DNA of 56,835 nucleotides from Paradesertivirga sp036399495 (GCA_036399495.1 DASWMZ010000131.1:1-56835), one strand, 5' to 3'; positions 33,335 through 41,653 are shown, numbered from the stretch's first letter. Numbers and translations: made by a program. The notes: a model not told the origin generated them from the sequence alone.

Positions 33335-33895
33335 TTATGGGCAATTGAAACGAGGATATTGTTCAGGTTTTAGTCTGTACGCAGTGCTAAGCTTTTTCAT
33401 TTTGGTTAATTCTTTTTTGCATATGAAATAGTAAGTGCCTTTTATACTCTCGTTGATAGTTAAGGTAGGGGAAGAACCATTGGGAAGTTTTCTCTGTTTG
33501 ACCAAAACGTAAGTGGAATCTAATAGATTTCTTGCAGCCAAAGCATTTACTACATCCTCTGTAACCATTTCTCCTTCTTTCTGCCACATAAAAATCTTGT
33601 TGTCGAAAATCTTATGCGCTGTAGGAAAACCGTACTTGGGTGGATTCCCAATTACTTTAGTTGTATCTAATATCACTTTATCTGGGTATGGCACAATCTT
33701 AAAGCAATAGAAATCTTTCGTAAAATCAGTAAAATCAAAAATTTCAAAAGCTTTAAAATCAGATTTTTTGTTAGTATAATTCACTATGGCATTATGTAAT
33801 GCATCTTCATAAGAACCTTTTCCTTGTACGAGCCCTTTCTGCGTGGATAAGCAAGAAGAAAATAACAGTGTGATAACAATTATAGAAACTCTCAT
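33335..33895 (-). CDS. Hypothetical lipoprotein, 186 aa
   Basis: Starting at MRVSIIVITLLFSSC the product has a lipoprotein signal with lipobox FSSC. A longer ORF adds 18 residues before the signal peptide and is less likely. The mature part contains IFDFTDFTKDFYCFKIVPY, PPKYGFPTAHKIFDNKIFMW and a closing YFICKKELTKMKKL. It has no catalytic motif that I recognise. It lies 84 bp from the next gene on the same strand (mannose-6-phosphate isomerase) and is probably an envelope protein of unknown role. Confidence 0.65.
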   Translation of the reverse strand: MRVSIIVITLLFSSCLSTQKGLVQGKGSYEDALHNAIVNYTNKKSDFKAFEIFDFTDFTKDFYCFKIVPYPDKVILDTTKVIGNPPKYGFPTAHKIFDNKIFMWQKEGEMVTEDVVNALAARNLLDSTYVLVKQRKLPNGSSPTLTINESIKGTYYFICKKELTKMKKLSTAYRLKPEQYPRFNCP

Positions 33896-33979
33896 AGAAC
33901 CTAATCTTGTTGTAGCATTCGTACGAACTGTTAAGTCCTGTGAAGACACAATTTCTAGATTTAAAATCTTCCTTAGAAT

Positions 33980-34954
33980 TTAAACAATATAACTCTCCAA
34001 TATCTTATATCCGCCATCTGTTTCCAGCTTTACTTCTTTAATCGTCGCAGGCATCAGCACACAATCACCCATTTTTACTTCCGAGATTTCGCCGCCATAG
34101 ATTAAACTGTACGAGCCGGCTACACAAACATGAATCACGAAAGAATCAAAAGAATAATCACGGCTTACAGGTTGAGTAAATTCTAAAATATTGGTTGTAA
34201 AATACGAGCAGCTTACCACCGATACTGCTTCATTAGTTTTTTTATCATAAAGCGATTTGTATTGATCGTAGACCTCATAATCGAGCGCAGCCAAAGCTTC
34301 TTTGGTATGAAGTTCACGTTTGTTGCCTTTATCATCAACCCGGTCGAAGTCATAGATGCGATAAGTAATATCTGAAGTTTGTTGAATTTCAGCGATCAAA
34401 AGTCCTTTACCAATAGTATGTACTCTGCCTGCAGGTAAAAAGAAAACATCACCGGCTTTAACGGTTTCCTGATTCAGGATGTCATTCAATTTGCCGGAAT
34501 TTAGTTTCTCGAGGTAAATTTCTTCGTTCACTTTTTGATTAAAACCCGCGATTAAAGTCGCGCCTTCGTCAGCCTGAATAACATACCACATCTCAGTTTT
34601 TCCAAAAGACTTATGGCGTTTTTTAGCCAGTTCATCATCCGGGTGAACCTGAATGGAAAGATCTTCATTTGCATCAATAAACTTAATCAATAACGGGAAC
34701 TCATTTCCAAAGCGTTGGTAAACACTCTCTCCAACCAATTCTCCTTTATGCTTTTCGAGAAGTCCGGATAAACTTTCACCGGCAAGTTCTCCGTTCTCCA
34801 CTACTGAAACATCAGATTTTACACCTGATATTTCCCAGGTTTCACCACAGTTAGGAAGCGGCGAAAAATCTTTTTCTAAATAAGTGTTTATTTTCTGACC
34901 GCCCCAGATTTTATCTTTAAAAATGGTCCGGAATTTTAGAGGATAATTAATCAT
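33980..34954 (-). CDS. manA: Mannose-6-phosphate isomerase, class I
   Basis: From MINYPLKFRTIFKDKIWGG the protein is 324 aa, the length of the short bacterial type I phosphomannose isomerases. The zinc-site motif IQVHPDDELA is present, along with a C-terminal cupin (FFLPAGRVHTIGKGLLIAEIQQ). It interconverts mannose-6-phosphate and fructose-6-phosphate, linking glycolysis to GDP-mannose sugars. An ATG 18 bases upstream is less consistent with family starts. It is separated from the next upstream gene by about 70 bp, so it is likely in a small unit with its own promoter. Confidence 0.9.
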   Translation of the reverse strand: MINYPLKFRTIFKDKIWGGQKINTYLEKDFSPLPNCGETWEISGVKSDVSVVENGELAGESLSGLLEKHKGELVGESVYQRFGNEFPLLIKFIDANEDLSIQVHPDDELAKKRHKSFGKTEMWYVIQADEGATLIAGFNQKVNEEIYLEKLNSGKLNDILNQETVKAGDVFFLPAGRVHTIGKGLLIAEIQQTSDITYRIYDFDRVDDKGNKRELHTKEALAALDYEVYDQYKSLYDKKTNEAVSVVSCSYFTTNILEFTQPVSRDYSFDSFVIHVCVAGSYSLIYGGEISEVKMGDCVLMPATIKEVKLETDGGYKILESYIV

Positions 34955-35023
34955 ATTGAAATTTGGACGCAAATATAGTAATTGCGATTAAAAAGCTTAT
35001 TCGAGTGCTGAGGGCTTGCTGTA

Positions 35024-35863
35024 TTAATCAAATGATGTATCCAGTCCGACTTTTTCCCAGTCGGAAATTTCCTCCTCCATGGATCGAAGCTTATTTCGGA
35101 TTGCCTCAATTGCCACTTTGCCAAGCGGTAATCGCAAAGGCGGATTGTCGCTATTTGCTATTTTGATGATTGCTTTTGCCGCTTTCATCGGATCGCCAGG
35201 CTGTTGGCCAGAATAGCCATTAATAGTTGCGATTCGCGAGCCAGCGGTTGAAGCATAATCCTCGATTACTTTTGCAGAACGTACCGACGAATCGCCCGCC
35301 CAATTGGTGCGGAAAGGGCCGGGCTCTACAATGGTAACCTTAATATTAAATGGCTCAACCTCTAATGCCAGTGCTTCGCTAAATCCTTCTAATGCAAATT
35401 TACTTGCGTTGTATAAACCTGCTCCGGGAACACTTTTAATTCCAGCCATAGAAGATATTTGAATGATGTGACCCGATCTACGTTCACGCATATAAGGTAA
35501 TACGGCCTGAGTAAGTGCAAGTGCGCCAAAGAAATTGGTTTCCATTTGCTGTCTTGCTTCCTCTAAACTAACTTCTTCGATTGCGCCGAATAGTCCGTAA
35601 CCAGCATTGTTAACCAGAATATCAATGTTTCCGAAGTTTAAAAGGGTAGTACTCAGCACTTTTTCGAAATGTGAAGGATGATTAACATCGAGCATTACTC
35701 CAAAAGTTTTTTCGGGAACAAGGGAATCAAAGTCTGCAATTTGATCCTGCTTCCTTAATGTTCCGATAACGACATCCCCGCTAAGGGCAACTTCGTGTGC
35801 TAAGGCACGACCAAGCCCGCCAGAAACGCCTGTAACGAACCAAACTTTCTGTAATTTTTGCAT
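35024..35863 (-). CDS. Short-chain dehydrogenase/oxidoreductase
   Basis: The 279-aa SDR carries TGVSGGLGRA (residues 11-20), VNNAGYGLFGAIEE, a catalytic serine in ISSMAGI and YNASK as the YxxxK. The downstream EPGPFRTNW is typical of the large oxidoreductase subgroup widespread in Bacteroidota. It is cytoplasmic and NAD(P)H-dependent with unknown substrate. A perfect 7+3+7 palindrome 13 bp upstream of its ATG looks like an operator, so it may be controlled by a dedicated repressor, although no regulator gene is adjacent. Confidence 0.88.
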   Translation of the reverse strand: MQKLQKVWFVTGVSGGLGRALAHEVALSGDVVIGTLRKQDQIADFDSLVPEKTFGVMLDVNHPSHFEKVLSTTLLNFGNIDILVNNAGYGLFGAIEEVSLEEARQQMETNFFGALALTQAVLPYMRERRSGHIIQISSMAGIKSVPGAGLYNASKFALEGFSEALALEVEPFNIKVTIVEPGPFRTNWAGDSSVRSAKVIEDYASTAGSRIATINGYSGQQPGDPMKAAKAIIKIANSDNPPLRLPLGKVAIEAIRNKLRSMEEEISDWEKVGLDTSFD

Positions 35864-35876
35864 ATAAGAATTGGGT

Positions 35877-35893
35877 TTGTGTTAAGAACACAA
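35877..35893 (-). promoter_or_regulatory. Perfect palindrome, candidate operator
   Basis: TTGTGTTAAGAACACAA: 7-bp arms around a 3-bp centre, placed between the likely -7 region (TATATTG on the coding strand) and the SDR start codon. It fits a repressor site by position; the regulator is unknown. Confidence 0.45.
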
Positions 35894-36013
35894 TATAAGG
35901 GAATTTGATTTGAAGGAGGCTAACGATAACCTGGTTTGATCATCATTTTCGATCGCCATTTGGCGATTAATTTTTGCGTAGCTCTTAGAGCAGAGCTTGG
36001 CCTTAAGAAAACT

Positions 36014-36034
36014 TAATCCTTAAAGTTAGGATTA
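36014..36034 (-). terminator. Weak hairpin downstream of the 70-aa gene
   Basis: TAATCC/GGATTA stem with a 9-nt loop, followed on the minus strand by AGTTTTC. The short T run makes this a weak terminator candidate. Confidence 0.3.
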
Positions 36035-36046
36035 GCGATTTAATAT

Positions 36047-36259
36047 TTATATAAATGTAACTGCGCTGAGCTTAACGGTTTTTAAATTTCCGTCAACATC
36101 AACCACATTTATTGGATTAACCCTAAAACAGCGGTGATCTTCTTCGCCGATGAAATACTCCCCAAAACGTACCTTATCGCGCTTAATCTCTGCCCGATCT
36201 AAATCGGTAAGATTCTTAACCAGATGTTGTGAATCTGATTCAGATAATATTTTTTCCAT
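36047..36259 (-). CDS. Hypothetical protein, 70 aa
   Basis: A small, soluble, charged protein that I do not recognise (MEKILSESDSQHLVKNLTDL, then KVRFGEYFIGEEDHRCFRVN). No signal peptide or membrane segment is seen. The C-terminal VDVDGNLKTVKLSAVTFI has a beta-strand pattern. It is flanked by empty DNA on both sides (183 bp and 355 bp), so it is probably monocistronic. Balanced composition and a regular start support a real gene. Confidence 0.55.
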   Translation of the reverse strand: MEKILSESDSQHLVKNLTDLDRAEIKRDKVRFGEYFIGEEDHRCFRVNPINVVDVDGNLKTVKLSAVTFI

Positions 36260-36614
36260 GATTGTATTAAGTGTGCAATTCTAAAGAACAAATCGCGAGC
36301 CAGTATAAATAATTTATTTTCTAAATGTGATTACGTTGTGTGTAATATAAAAGTTGCGATTATATATTAAAAAGGCGAATCTATTTTAAAATACTTGAAA
36401 AAGATAGTTTAGTGGGTCGAAATGGTTTGAAAGCTTGCTAAAATCTCTGCAACGAGTGTGAAGTAAATCTTAGACAATAAGTTGTTTATGCTTTTAAGTT
36501 GCTAAGGTGACTTGGCTCAAAACAACCCACCAAGACTGATTTTCAAATAATTCAATCATTAAATTTTCTTTGGAACAGTAATTGTATTTCACTCGACACA
36601 AAGAAACATTAAGT
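36260..36614. other. AT-rich intergenic stretch
   Basis: About 355 bp between divergent small genes. I see no RNA gene or sizeable frame. A -7-like TTTCTTTG lies near 36564, about 50 bp before the YtxH-like gene, and might serve it. Confidence 0.35.
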
Positions 36615-36848
36615 ATGAGCCTATTAAAATATTTAGTTTTTGGCGCAGCGGTAGCCGCTGGCGTTAATTACGCCACTAAGAAAAGAGAAGATGGCAGATC
36701 CATCATAGACGATCTATCAGAAAAAGCACCTGAGTGGATGGATAAAGCCAAACAATATACTGATCAGTTGAAAGGTCAGTTCGGTCAAGGTACCTCCAAC
36801 ACACAGAGCACAAGCAATAGCTTTCAAACAGAAAACCCACCTTATTAA
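36615..36848 (+). CDS. Small YtxH-like membrane-anchored protein, 77 aa
   Basis: From MSLLKYLVFGAAVAAGVNYATKK the product has one N-terminal membrane helix. A charged amphipathic segment (SEKAPEWMDKAKQYTDQLKG) follows, then a Ser/Thr/Gln/Asn-rich disordered tail (GTSNTQSTSNSFQ). This layout is typical of YtxH-domain general stress proteins, although the motif is too short for certainty. A TTG start 33 bases upstream is not favoured. A good hairpin terminator follows 23 bp after the stop, so the gene is transcribed alone. Confidence 0.65.
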   Translation: MSLLKYLVFGAAVAAGVNYATKKREDGRSIIDDLSEKAPEWMDKAKQYTDQLKGQFGQGTSNTQSTSNSFQTENPPY

Positions 36849-36870
36849 ACGATTTTTGTAATCTGAAACG

Positions 36871-36900
36871 GCCTGGAAATTTATTTCCGGGCTTTTCTGT
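36871..36900 (+). terminator. Rho-independent terminator
   Basis: GCCTGGAAAT at 36871-36880 pairs with ATTTCCGGGC at 36883-36892 (one G-U), then TTTTCTGTTTT. It follows the YtxH-like gene. Confidence 0.7.
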
Positions 36901-37034
36901 TTTAGAACTCAGGCAATCAAACTTTTTTTAATTCACTCACTCATTCATAGCAATGCCACATTAGAGCGCCGATTTCAGATAATAAAGTGTTAATCTTATA
37001 TTAGCGACGTCAAAGGCTTTGCAGCCATCGTTGA

Positions 37035-37847
37035 ATGAACAAAGATTTTTACCAATATATTTTCGATAAACACCAACATATAGAAGCCGTTCCTTCTAAT
37101 GAGGAAATAGCAGGTTGGGCCTCCCGTCTTATCCGATTATTATATCCTGAGCAATCAAAATTAGTTTTCTCTTCTTTAGGCGAAATCGAGGATGAGCTTT
37201 TAAAGCTTCAAAACGAGCTTTGCAATATCATGAATGCTACTAAGGCTTGTCAGAATTGCAATAATGAGGAGAAGGCGAAAGTTTTTTTTAACAGCCTTCC
37301 GCAGTTATATGCTTTACTGAACACAGATATTAAAGCAATTATGGAGGGCGATCCGGCGGCGACCAGCGAGTTCGAAATTATTAGAGCTTACCCGGGTTTT
37401 TACGCCATTTCGTTTTATCGGTTAGCACATTCTTTATTTAAGCTTGACATTCCTTTGATACCAAGAATTTTAACAGAATATGCTCATTCGAAGACGGGTA
37501 TTGATATTCATCCCGGAGCAGAAGTTGGCGAATACCTTTACATAGATCATGGAACTGGTATTGTAATCGGAGGTACGGCCAAAATTGGCAATCATGTTAA
37601 ATTTTATCAGGGTGTAACCTTAGGAGCATTAAGTGTGGATAAGAGTATGGCAACTGTTAAACGACACCCTACGGTGGAAGATAATGTAGTGATCTACGCG
37701 AATGCAACTATTCTTGGTGGTCAAACAGTAATTGGGCACAGCAGTATAATTGGAGGTAACGTGTGGCTGACTAAAAGTGTTCCCCCGTATTCAACGGTTT
37801 ATCATGAATCAACAGCTAAAGTTGTAGAAAGACAAATAAAAATTTAA
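37035..37847 (+). CDS. cysE: Serine O-acetyltransferase
   Basis: The 270-aa enzyme has the helical N-terminal SAT domain (about 1-135) and a left-handed beta-helix of hexapeptide repeats (TGIDIHPGAEVGEYLYIDHG, GIVIGGTAKIGNHVKFYQG). The catalytic His lies in IDHGTG and the loop in VKRHPTVEDNVVIYANATIL. It makes O-acetylserine from serine and acetyl-CoA, the first step of cysteine synthesis. Its stop overlaps the start of cysM by one base (TAATG), so both enzymes are made together. The long N-terminal form is typical of Bacteroidota. Confidence 0.92.
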   Translation: MNKDFYQYIFDKHQHIEAVPSNEEIAGWASRLIRLLYPEQSKLVFSSLGEIEDELLKLQNELCNIMNATKACQNCNNEEKAKVFFNSLPQLYALLNTDIKAIMEGDPAATSEFEIIRAYPGFYAISFYRLAHSLFKLDIPLIPRILTEYAHSKTGIDIHPGAEVGEYLYIDHGTGIVIGGTAKIGNHVKFYQGVTLGALSVDKSMATVKRHPTVEDNVVIYANATILGGQTVIGHSSIIGGNVWLTKSVPPYSTVYHESTAKVVERQIKI

Positions 37848-38719
37848 TGACAAGTGTAATTGATATTGTCGGGAATACGCCGTTAGTAGAGCTTCAGCGA
37901 CTTAATCCAAATCCAAGTGTAAAAATTTTCGCCAAGTTGGAGGGAAATAATCCCGGCGGAAGTGTTAAGGATCGAGCTGCATTGAATATGATTAAAAGTG
38001 CCTTAGATCGGGGAGAAATTAAAGCCGGAACTAAATTGATTGAGGCAACCAGCGGTAATACCGGAATTGCTCTTGCAATGATAGCTCGCCTTTTCGATTT
38101 AGACATTGAGCTGGTGATGCCTTCAAATTCTACTCGTGAACGCACACTTACGATGGAAGCTTACGGAGCTAAAGTTACTTTACTTGAGAATATCGAAGCC
38201 TGCCGTGATTATGCTGAAGAAAGAGGTTCAACAGGCGATTACTATCTGCTTGATCAGTTTGCTAATGCGGATAATTATCTTGCTCACTATAAAACCACTG
38301 GTCCCGAAATCTGGAATGCCACCAATAAAGAAATTACTCACTTCGTTAGCGCCATGGGCACCACAGGTACGATCATGGGAACATCGATGTACCTCAAAGA
38401 GCAGCGTTCTGATATCCAAATAATCGGATGCCAGCCTACTGAAGAATCTTCAATTCCGGGGATCAGGCGTTGGCCCGAAGCATATCTTCCAAAAATCTTC
38501 GATGCATCCAGAGTGGACCGGGTTATGGATATTTCCCAGGCTGATGCAACTGCAATGACACGAAAGCTTGCTAACACAGAGGGCATTTTAGCAGGAATGA
38601 GCAGCGGTGGAGCTGCGTACGCAGCCATTAAGTTGGCCGCAGAATTGGAAAAAGGTGTCATTGTTTTCATTGCTTGCGATAGGGGAGACCGTTATTTGAG
38701 CAGCGATTTATTTGCTTAG
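37847..38719 (+). CDS. cysM: Cysteine synthase B (O-acetylserine sulfhydrylase)
   Basis: The 290-aa PLP enzyme begins VIDIVGNTPLVELQRLNP. It has the Schiff-base lysine K41 in GGSVKDRAA, the substrate loop EATSGNTGIALAM, the phosphate-binding GTTGTIMGT and a C-terminal GMSSGGAAYAA. It converts O-acetylserine and sulfide (or thiosulfate) to cysteine. The short length and lack of a C-terminal regulatory extension fit CysM. It is coupled to cysE by a one-base overlap. Confidence 0.93.
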   Translation: MTSVIDIVGNTPLVELQRLNPNPSVKIFAKLEGNNPGGSVKDRAALNMIKSALDRGEIKAGTKLIEATSGNTGIALAMIARLFDLDIELVMPSNSTRERTLTMEAYGAKVTLLENIEACRDYAEERGSTGDYYLLDQFANADNYLAHYKTTGPEIWNATNKEITHFVSAMGTTGTIMGTSMYLKEQRSDIQIIGCQPTEESSIPGIRRWPEAYLPKIFDASRVDRVMDISQADATAMTRKLANTEGILAGMSSGGAAYAAIKLAAELEKGVIVFIACDRGDRYLSSDLFA

Positions 38720-38762
38720 GATAAAATTCTAAACAAAGCCTCTACAAATTCCTTTTATAACC

Positions 38763-39245
38763 ATGAAATTAATCTCATCTATTGGAGGCGGACTCGCAGG
38801 TGCTTGTGCCCTCACTTTGCTGCATGAAATTGTAAAAAGAATGGATTCTGATGCTCCGAGAATGGATTTGATGGGCATGCAAGCGGTAAAGAAGGGGATT
38901 AGAAAAGCGGATCAGCCGATGCCAGATGATAATAATGTTTATCAGATAGCAATGGTTGGCGATTTGATAACAAACACCATTTATTATGGGTTAGGCGTTG
39001 CCGGCAAGAGAAAATATATTTGGCCGAAAGGCGCGTTGATGGGCTTGACTGCAGGTTTAGGCGCAGTGTTTCTACCAAAGTCGCTCGGACTTAATCCTGC
39101 TTACAGCAGCAGAACTTTAAAAACCAAAGCATTTACAACAGGGCTGTATCTAATTGGTGGATTAGTAGCGTCTGCCGTTGCAAAAAAAATCGAGAATAAG
39201 GATAGAAAGTTTGTAAAACGTAAGCCCTTTGATCTGATTAAATAA
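38763..39245 (+). CDS. Conserved hypothetical membrane-associated protein, 160 aa
   Basis: I do not know the function. The product starts with a glycine/alanine-rich helix (ISSIGGGLAGACALTLLHEI) and has further hydrophobic segments around ITNTIYYGLGVAG, GALMGLTAGLGAVFLP and TGLYLIGGLVASAVAKK, so it is probably an integral membrane protein. A soluble charged loop with RMDSDAPRMDLMGMQAVKKG separates the first two. It lies 43 bp after cysM on the same strand and might share its transcript, but nothing ties it to cysteine metabolism. Confidence 0.7.
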   Translation: MKLISSIGGGLAGACALTLLHEIVKRMDSDAPRMDLMGMQAVKKGIRKADQPMPDDNNVYQIAMVGDLITNTIYYGLGVAGKRKYIWPKGALMGLTAGLGAVFLPKSLGLNPAYSSRTLKTKAFTTGLYLIGGLVASAVAKKIENKDRKFVKRKPFDLIK

Positions 39246-39271
39246 GAATTTAGTGTAGAAAATCGGAAGAA

Positions 39272-39400
39272 TTAATTAAGAGAAGTCTCACCAAAGAGAC
39301 TTAAATATTCTTCGTCTTCAATAATAGGAGCAGTTAAAATGGAATGCGTAATCCACATTGCATCTAATACAAGGAGGACTAAAATTGTTGTAAGAAACAT
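39272..39400 (-). CDS. Putative 42-aa membrane microprotein
   Basis: An ATG-to-TAA frame encodes MFLTTILVLLVLDAMWITHS, a single membrane helix, followed by an acidic cytosolic-type tail (LTAPIIEDEEYLSLFGETSL). The tail-anchored-like layout and the lack of competing frames make it a plausible small gene. There is no close neighbour on the strand; the convergent 160-aa gene ends 27 bp away. No family is recognised. Confidence 0.4.
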   Translation of the reverse strand: MFLTTILVLLVLDAMWITHSILTAPIIEDEEYLSLFGETSLN

Positions 39401-39734
39401 AACCTGAGCGTTTATGTAATTAACGACAATTTAATTCAAAATTCATTTTCTTTTTTATTATTTCATTTTTTTTAGTTATTTAAGTCGTTTAATTGAAGTA
39501 TTTATATTTTTTACGGCCAATGTTTGTTAATTTGATATGCCATGCTCAGAAAAAAGCGTAAAAATAATTTTACCAAAGTGGATGTTTAAACATTTTTCGT
39601 AGGATTAACTATGAAAAAATCGGCGCATTCCTCTAAGTTCATTAATAATTAAACATGGCTTGGGGAGTTAGAAATTGGACACTTCAACGCTATCAATCCG
39701 ATCTGAGGATCTCGAATAATGATTTAAAAATAAG
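39401..39734. other. AT-rich intergenic stretch before tRNA-Arg
   Basis: It contains homopolymer-rich DNA (TTTTTTATTATTTCATTTTT near 39451) and no frame over 20 codons with a good start. It may hold the terminator for the tRNA on the minus strand and the promoter of the microprotein, but I cannot define either. Confidence 0.35.
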
Positions 39735-39806
39735 TGTACCCAGAGGGATTCGAACCCCCATCAGCAGAACCGGAATCTGCAATTCTATCCATTGAACTAT
39801 GGGTAC
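39735..39806 (-). tRNA. tRNA-Arg (anticodon CCG)
   Basis: The 72-nt cloverleaf reads on the minus strand: acceptor GTACCCA/TGGGTAC, D-stem GTTC/GAAT, anticodon stem GCAGA/TCTGC with loop TTCCGGT, and T-stem GGGGG/CCCTC with loop TTCGAAT. The anticodon CCG (39771-39773) reads CGG. The discriminator is A and CCA is not encoded. Confidence 0.95.
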
Positions 39807-39927
39807 AATTTTCACAAAGATATAAAAAGGAAGCATCGCAGTTGAACTAATTATATCATAATTTCTCTCAATTGCTGGTTCAATTAGGGCAAATTTCATC
39901 TAATTGATTAGGGTTATTTAGAATATT

Positions 39928-40016
39928 GCGTGAGGGATAGAAGCGGAAAGCCCGCAGCCATGAGGAACGAATGGCGAGGACTTATGGCGGAAAGCCCGAC
40001 CCAGAGGGGCACGCCC
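39928..40016. ncRNA. Structured intergenic repeat element (candidate ncRNA or repeat)
   Basis: It contains two copies of GCGGAAAGCCCG (39943-39954 and 39987-39998) flanking a hairpin GCCAT/ATGGC (39957-39974) and ends GAGGGGCACGCCC. Similar GC-rich, 'AAGCGGAAAGCCCG'-type blocks occur downstream of genes and tRNAs in related genomes from memory. Its GC content contrasts with the surroundings. Strand and function are unknown. Confidence 0.5.
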
Positions 40017-40076
40017 AAAACCACTTAGATTTACGTAAAGCCAGAACTTATTTCTCAAAACATATGTTTCTGATAA

Positions 40077-40838
40077 ATGAACAATAAAGAAGCTGCCATA
40101 ATCTATTCAGGCGCAAGCGGACTGGTGCTTCCTGTTAAAAATAAGCTTTTATATCCGCCAGATTTTCAGGATAAAAGTCGCCTGGAATATTACTCTTCGC
40201 TGTTTAGTAGCATAGAGATTAATAGTTCATTTTATAAATTGCCTATGGCTTCAACTATCGCAAAGTGGGCTGGGTGTGTGCCTGATTGTTTTAAATTCAC
40301 TTTTAAACTGTGGCGCGATATAACACATAACAAAGGCCTTGTCTTTAATCCGGATGATGTTTTAAAGTTTCTTGAACGCATAGCCCCTGCCAATACAAAA
40401 AAGGGCTGCATACTTGTTCAGTTTCCCCCGAGTTTGACTATTTCTGCAGCAACTCAACTTGAAAGTTTGCTTGCAGTAATCAAAGAGGCCAACGTCGGTG
40501 CGGAGTGGAAGGTAGCTGTAGAATTTCGCAATAAGTCCTGGTATGAAGATGAAATCTTTCAGCTAGTTGAGGAATATAGTTCATCTATTGTTCTGCATGA
40601 TATTCCTGCCTCCGCCACTCCATTACCGGACGAAGTTTCCGATTTCGTATATCTAAGATTTCATGGGCCAAATGGAGGCTACCGGGGTAGTTATCCGGAT
40701 GATTTTCTGTATGAATATGCACAATATATTAAAGAATGGCGTGATTCGGGAAAGTCGGTTTACGTCTATTTTAACAATACCATGGGTGATGCCGTTCATA
40801 ACCTCATTACAATCAATAAATTTGTGGCGGAAGCTTAA
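40077..40838 (+). CDS. DUF72 (YecE-like) domain protein
   Basis: The 253-aa protein has the DUF72 TIM-barrel pattern: YSGASGLVLP at the start, LEYYSSLFSSIEINSSFYKLP, FKFTFKLWRDITH, LVQFPPSL, VEFRNKSWY, VYLRFHGPNGGYRGSY and the ending YVYFNNTMGDAVHNL. The function of DUF72 proteins is not established. Length agrees with the family (240-280 aa). The start ATG is chosen because IYSGASG lies within ten residues, as in homologues. It is followed 41 bp later by a membrane protein gene on the same strand. Confidence 0.88.
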   Translation: MNNKEAAIIYSGASGLVLPVKNKLLYPPDFQDKSRLEYYSSLFSSIEINSSFYKLPMASTIAKWAGCVPDCFKFTFKLWRDITHNKGLVFNPDDVLKFLERIAPANTKKGCILVQFPPSLTISAATQLESLLAVIKEANVGAEWKVAVEFRNKSWYEDEIFQLVEEYSSSIVLHDIPASATPLPDEVSDFVYLRFHGPNGGYRGSYPDDFLYEYAQYIKEWRDSGKSVYVYFNNTMGDAVHNLITINKFVAEA

Positions 40839-40867
40839 TTCAGGTTAAAGAAATATTTTCATAATAT

Positions 40868-40875
40868 TACCTTTG
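40868..40875 (+). promoter_or_regulatory. -7 box TACCTTTG directly before a GTG start
   Basis: A full match to TAnnTTTG ends 4 nt before the GTG at 40880. If it is active, transcription would begin at or next to the start codon, giving a leaderless message. The -33 region is weak (no TTG at 19-20 nt). Confidence 0.4.
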
Positions 40876-40879
40876 CGCC

Positions 40880-41650
40880 GTGCAGGTTCTTGCCCTTAAA
40901 TTAATTTTAACACCGCTTATTACAGGCTTAGCTGCCTGGGCTGGCCGACGATACGGACACACCGTAAGCGGTTTATTAATCGGATTACCCCTAAATGCAG
41001 GCCCGATCGCTTTATTCCTCGCCTTAGAACATGGCAATCATTTTGCCAGTATTTCGGCCAAAGGGATTTTGCTTGGGGCAATATCTCTAGGATTGTTTTC
41101 TACGGTATACGCAGCACTTTCGGGAAAATATCATTGGGTAATTTGTGTTGCAGGAGGCTGGTTGGCTTACCTGGCAGCAACCTTCTTATTGAACCAGTTT
41201 AGCTTTTCCATCTTCGGGGCATTCGCACTAACAATAATATCTCTGGCCGGCTTACTGGCTTTTTTTCCGGCTTATAAAGTAGAGAATCTAAAGATTTTTC
41301 CGCCGCGATGGGATATACCCTTGCGGATGATTATGGCTACATTATTTATTTTAGCCCTTACTTATGTTTCCGGTGATCTGGGTCCAAACCTAAGTGGATT
41401 GCTAAGTACCTTTCCAATATTTGGAACCATTTTTTCAACAAGCACACACTATTTTTATGGTTCCGATGCCTGTAGGCGATTGCTTAAGGGAGTAATATTA
41501 AGCTTGTTCTCCTTATCGGTGTTCTTCGTATTTATCTCGGTTTATATCGAGTGTTTAGGTATAGGTTACACCTTCCTTTTTGCATCCTTGATCTGCCTGA
41601 TTCTTCAAGCAGGATTGCTTTCCTTGCGCCGAAAACTTAGGAGGTCTTAA
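40880..41650 (+). CDS. Polytopic membrane protein with internal duplication, 256 aa
   Basis: The GTG-start protein has about eight membrane segments. Two halves look alike: TVSGLLIGLPLNAGPIALFL in the first (about residues 27-46) and NLSGLLSTFPIFGTIFSTST in the second (about 171-190). Each is followed by further helices. This inverted- or tandem-duplicated layout resembles small transporter families, but I cannot name one. The C-terminus is basic (LRRKLRRS), which suggests a cytoplasmic end. An ATG start is not available nearby, so the start is inferred from the hydrophobic profile. Confidence 0.7.
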   Translation: MQVLALKLILTPLITGLAAWAGRRYGHTVSGLLIGLPLNAGPIALFLALEHGNHFASISAKGILLGAISLGLFSTVYAALSGKYHWVICVAGGWLAYLAATFLLNQFSFSIFGAFALTIISLAGLLAFFPAYKVENLKIFPPRWDIPLRMIMATLFILALTYVSGDLGPNLSGLLSTFPIFGTIFSTSTHYFYGSDACRRLLKGVILSLFSLSVFFVFISVYIECLGIGYTFLFASLICLILQAGLLSLRRKLRRS

Positions 41651-41653
41651 GTT

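Noticed and set aside
35941..35980. Hairpin TCGCCATTTGGCGA followed by TTAATTTTT as a terminator
   Set aside because: The T run lies on the plus strand, where no gene ends; possible chance palindrome.
39401..39734. CRISPR array or integration site next to the tRNA
   Set aside because: No regularly spaced repeats, no integrase gene and no duplicated tRNA end were seen.
39693..39899. 68-codon minus-strand ORF
   Set aside because: It runs straight through the tRNA-Arg gene and has no protein-like features.
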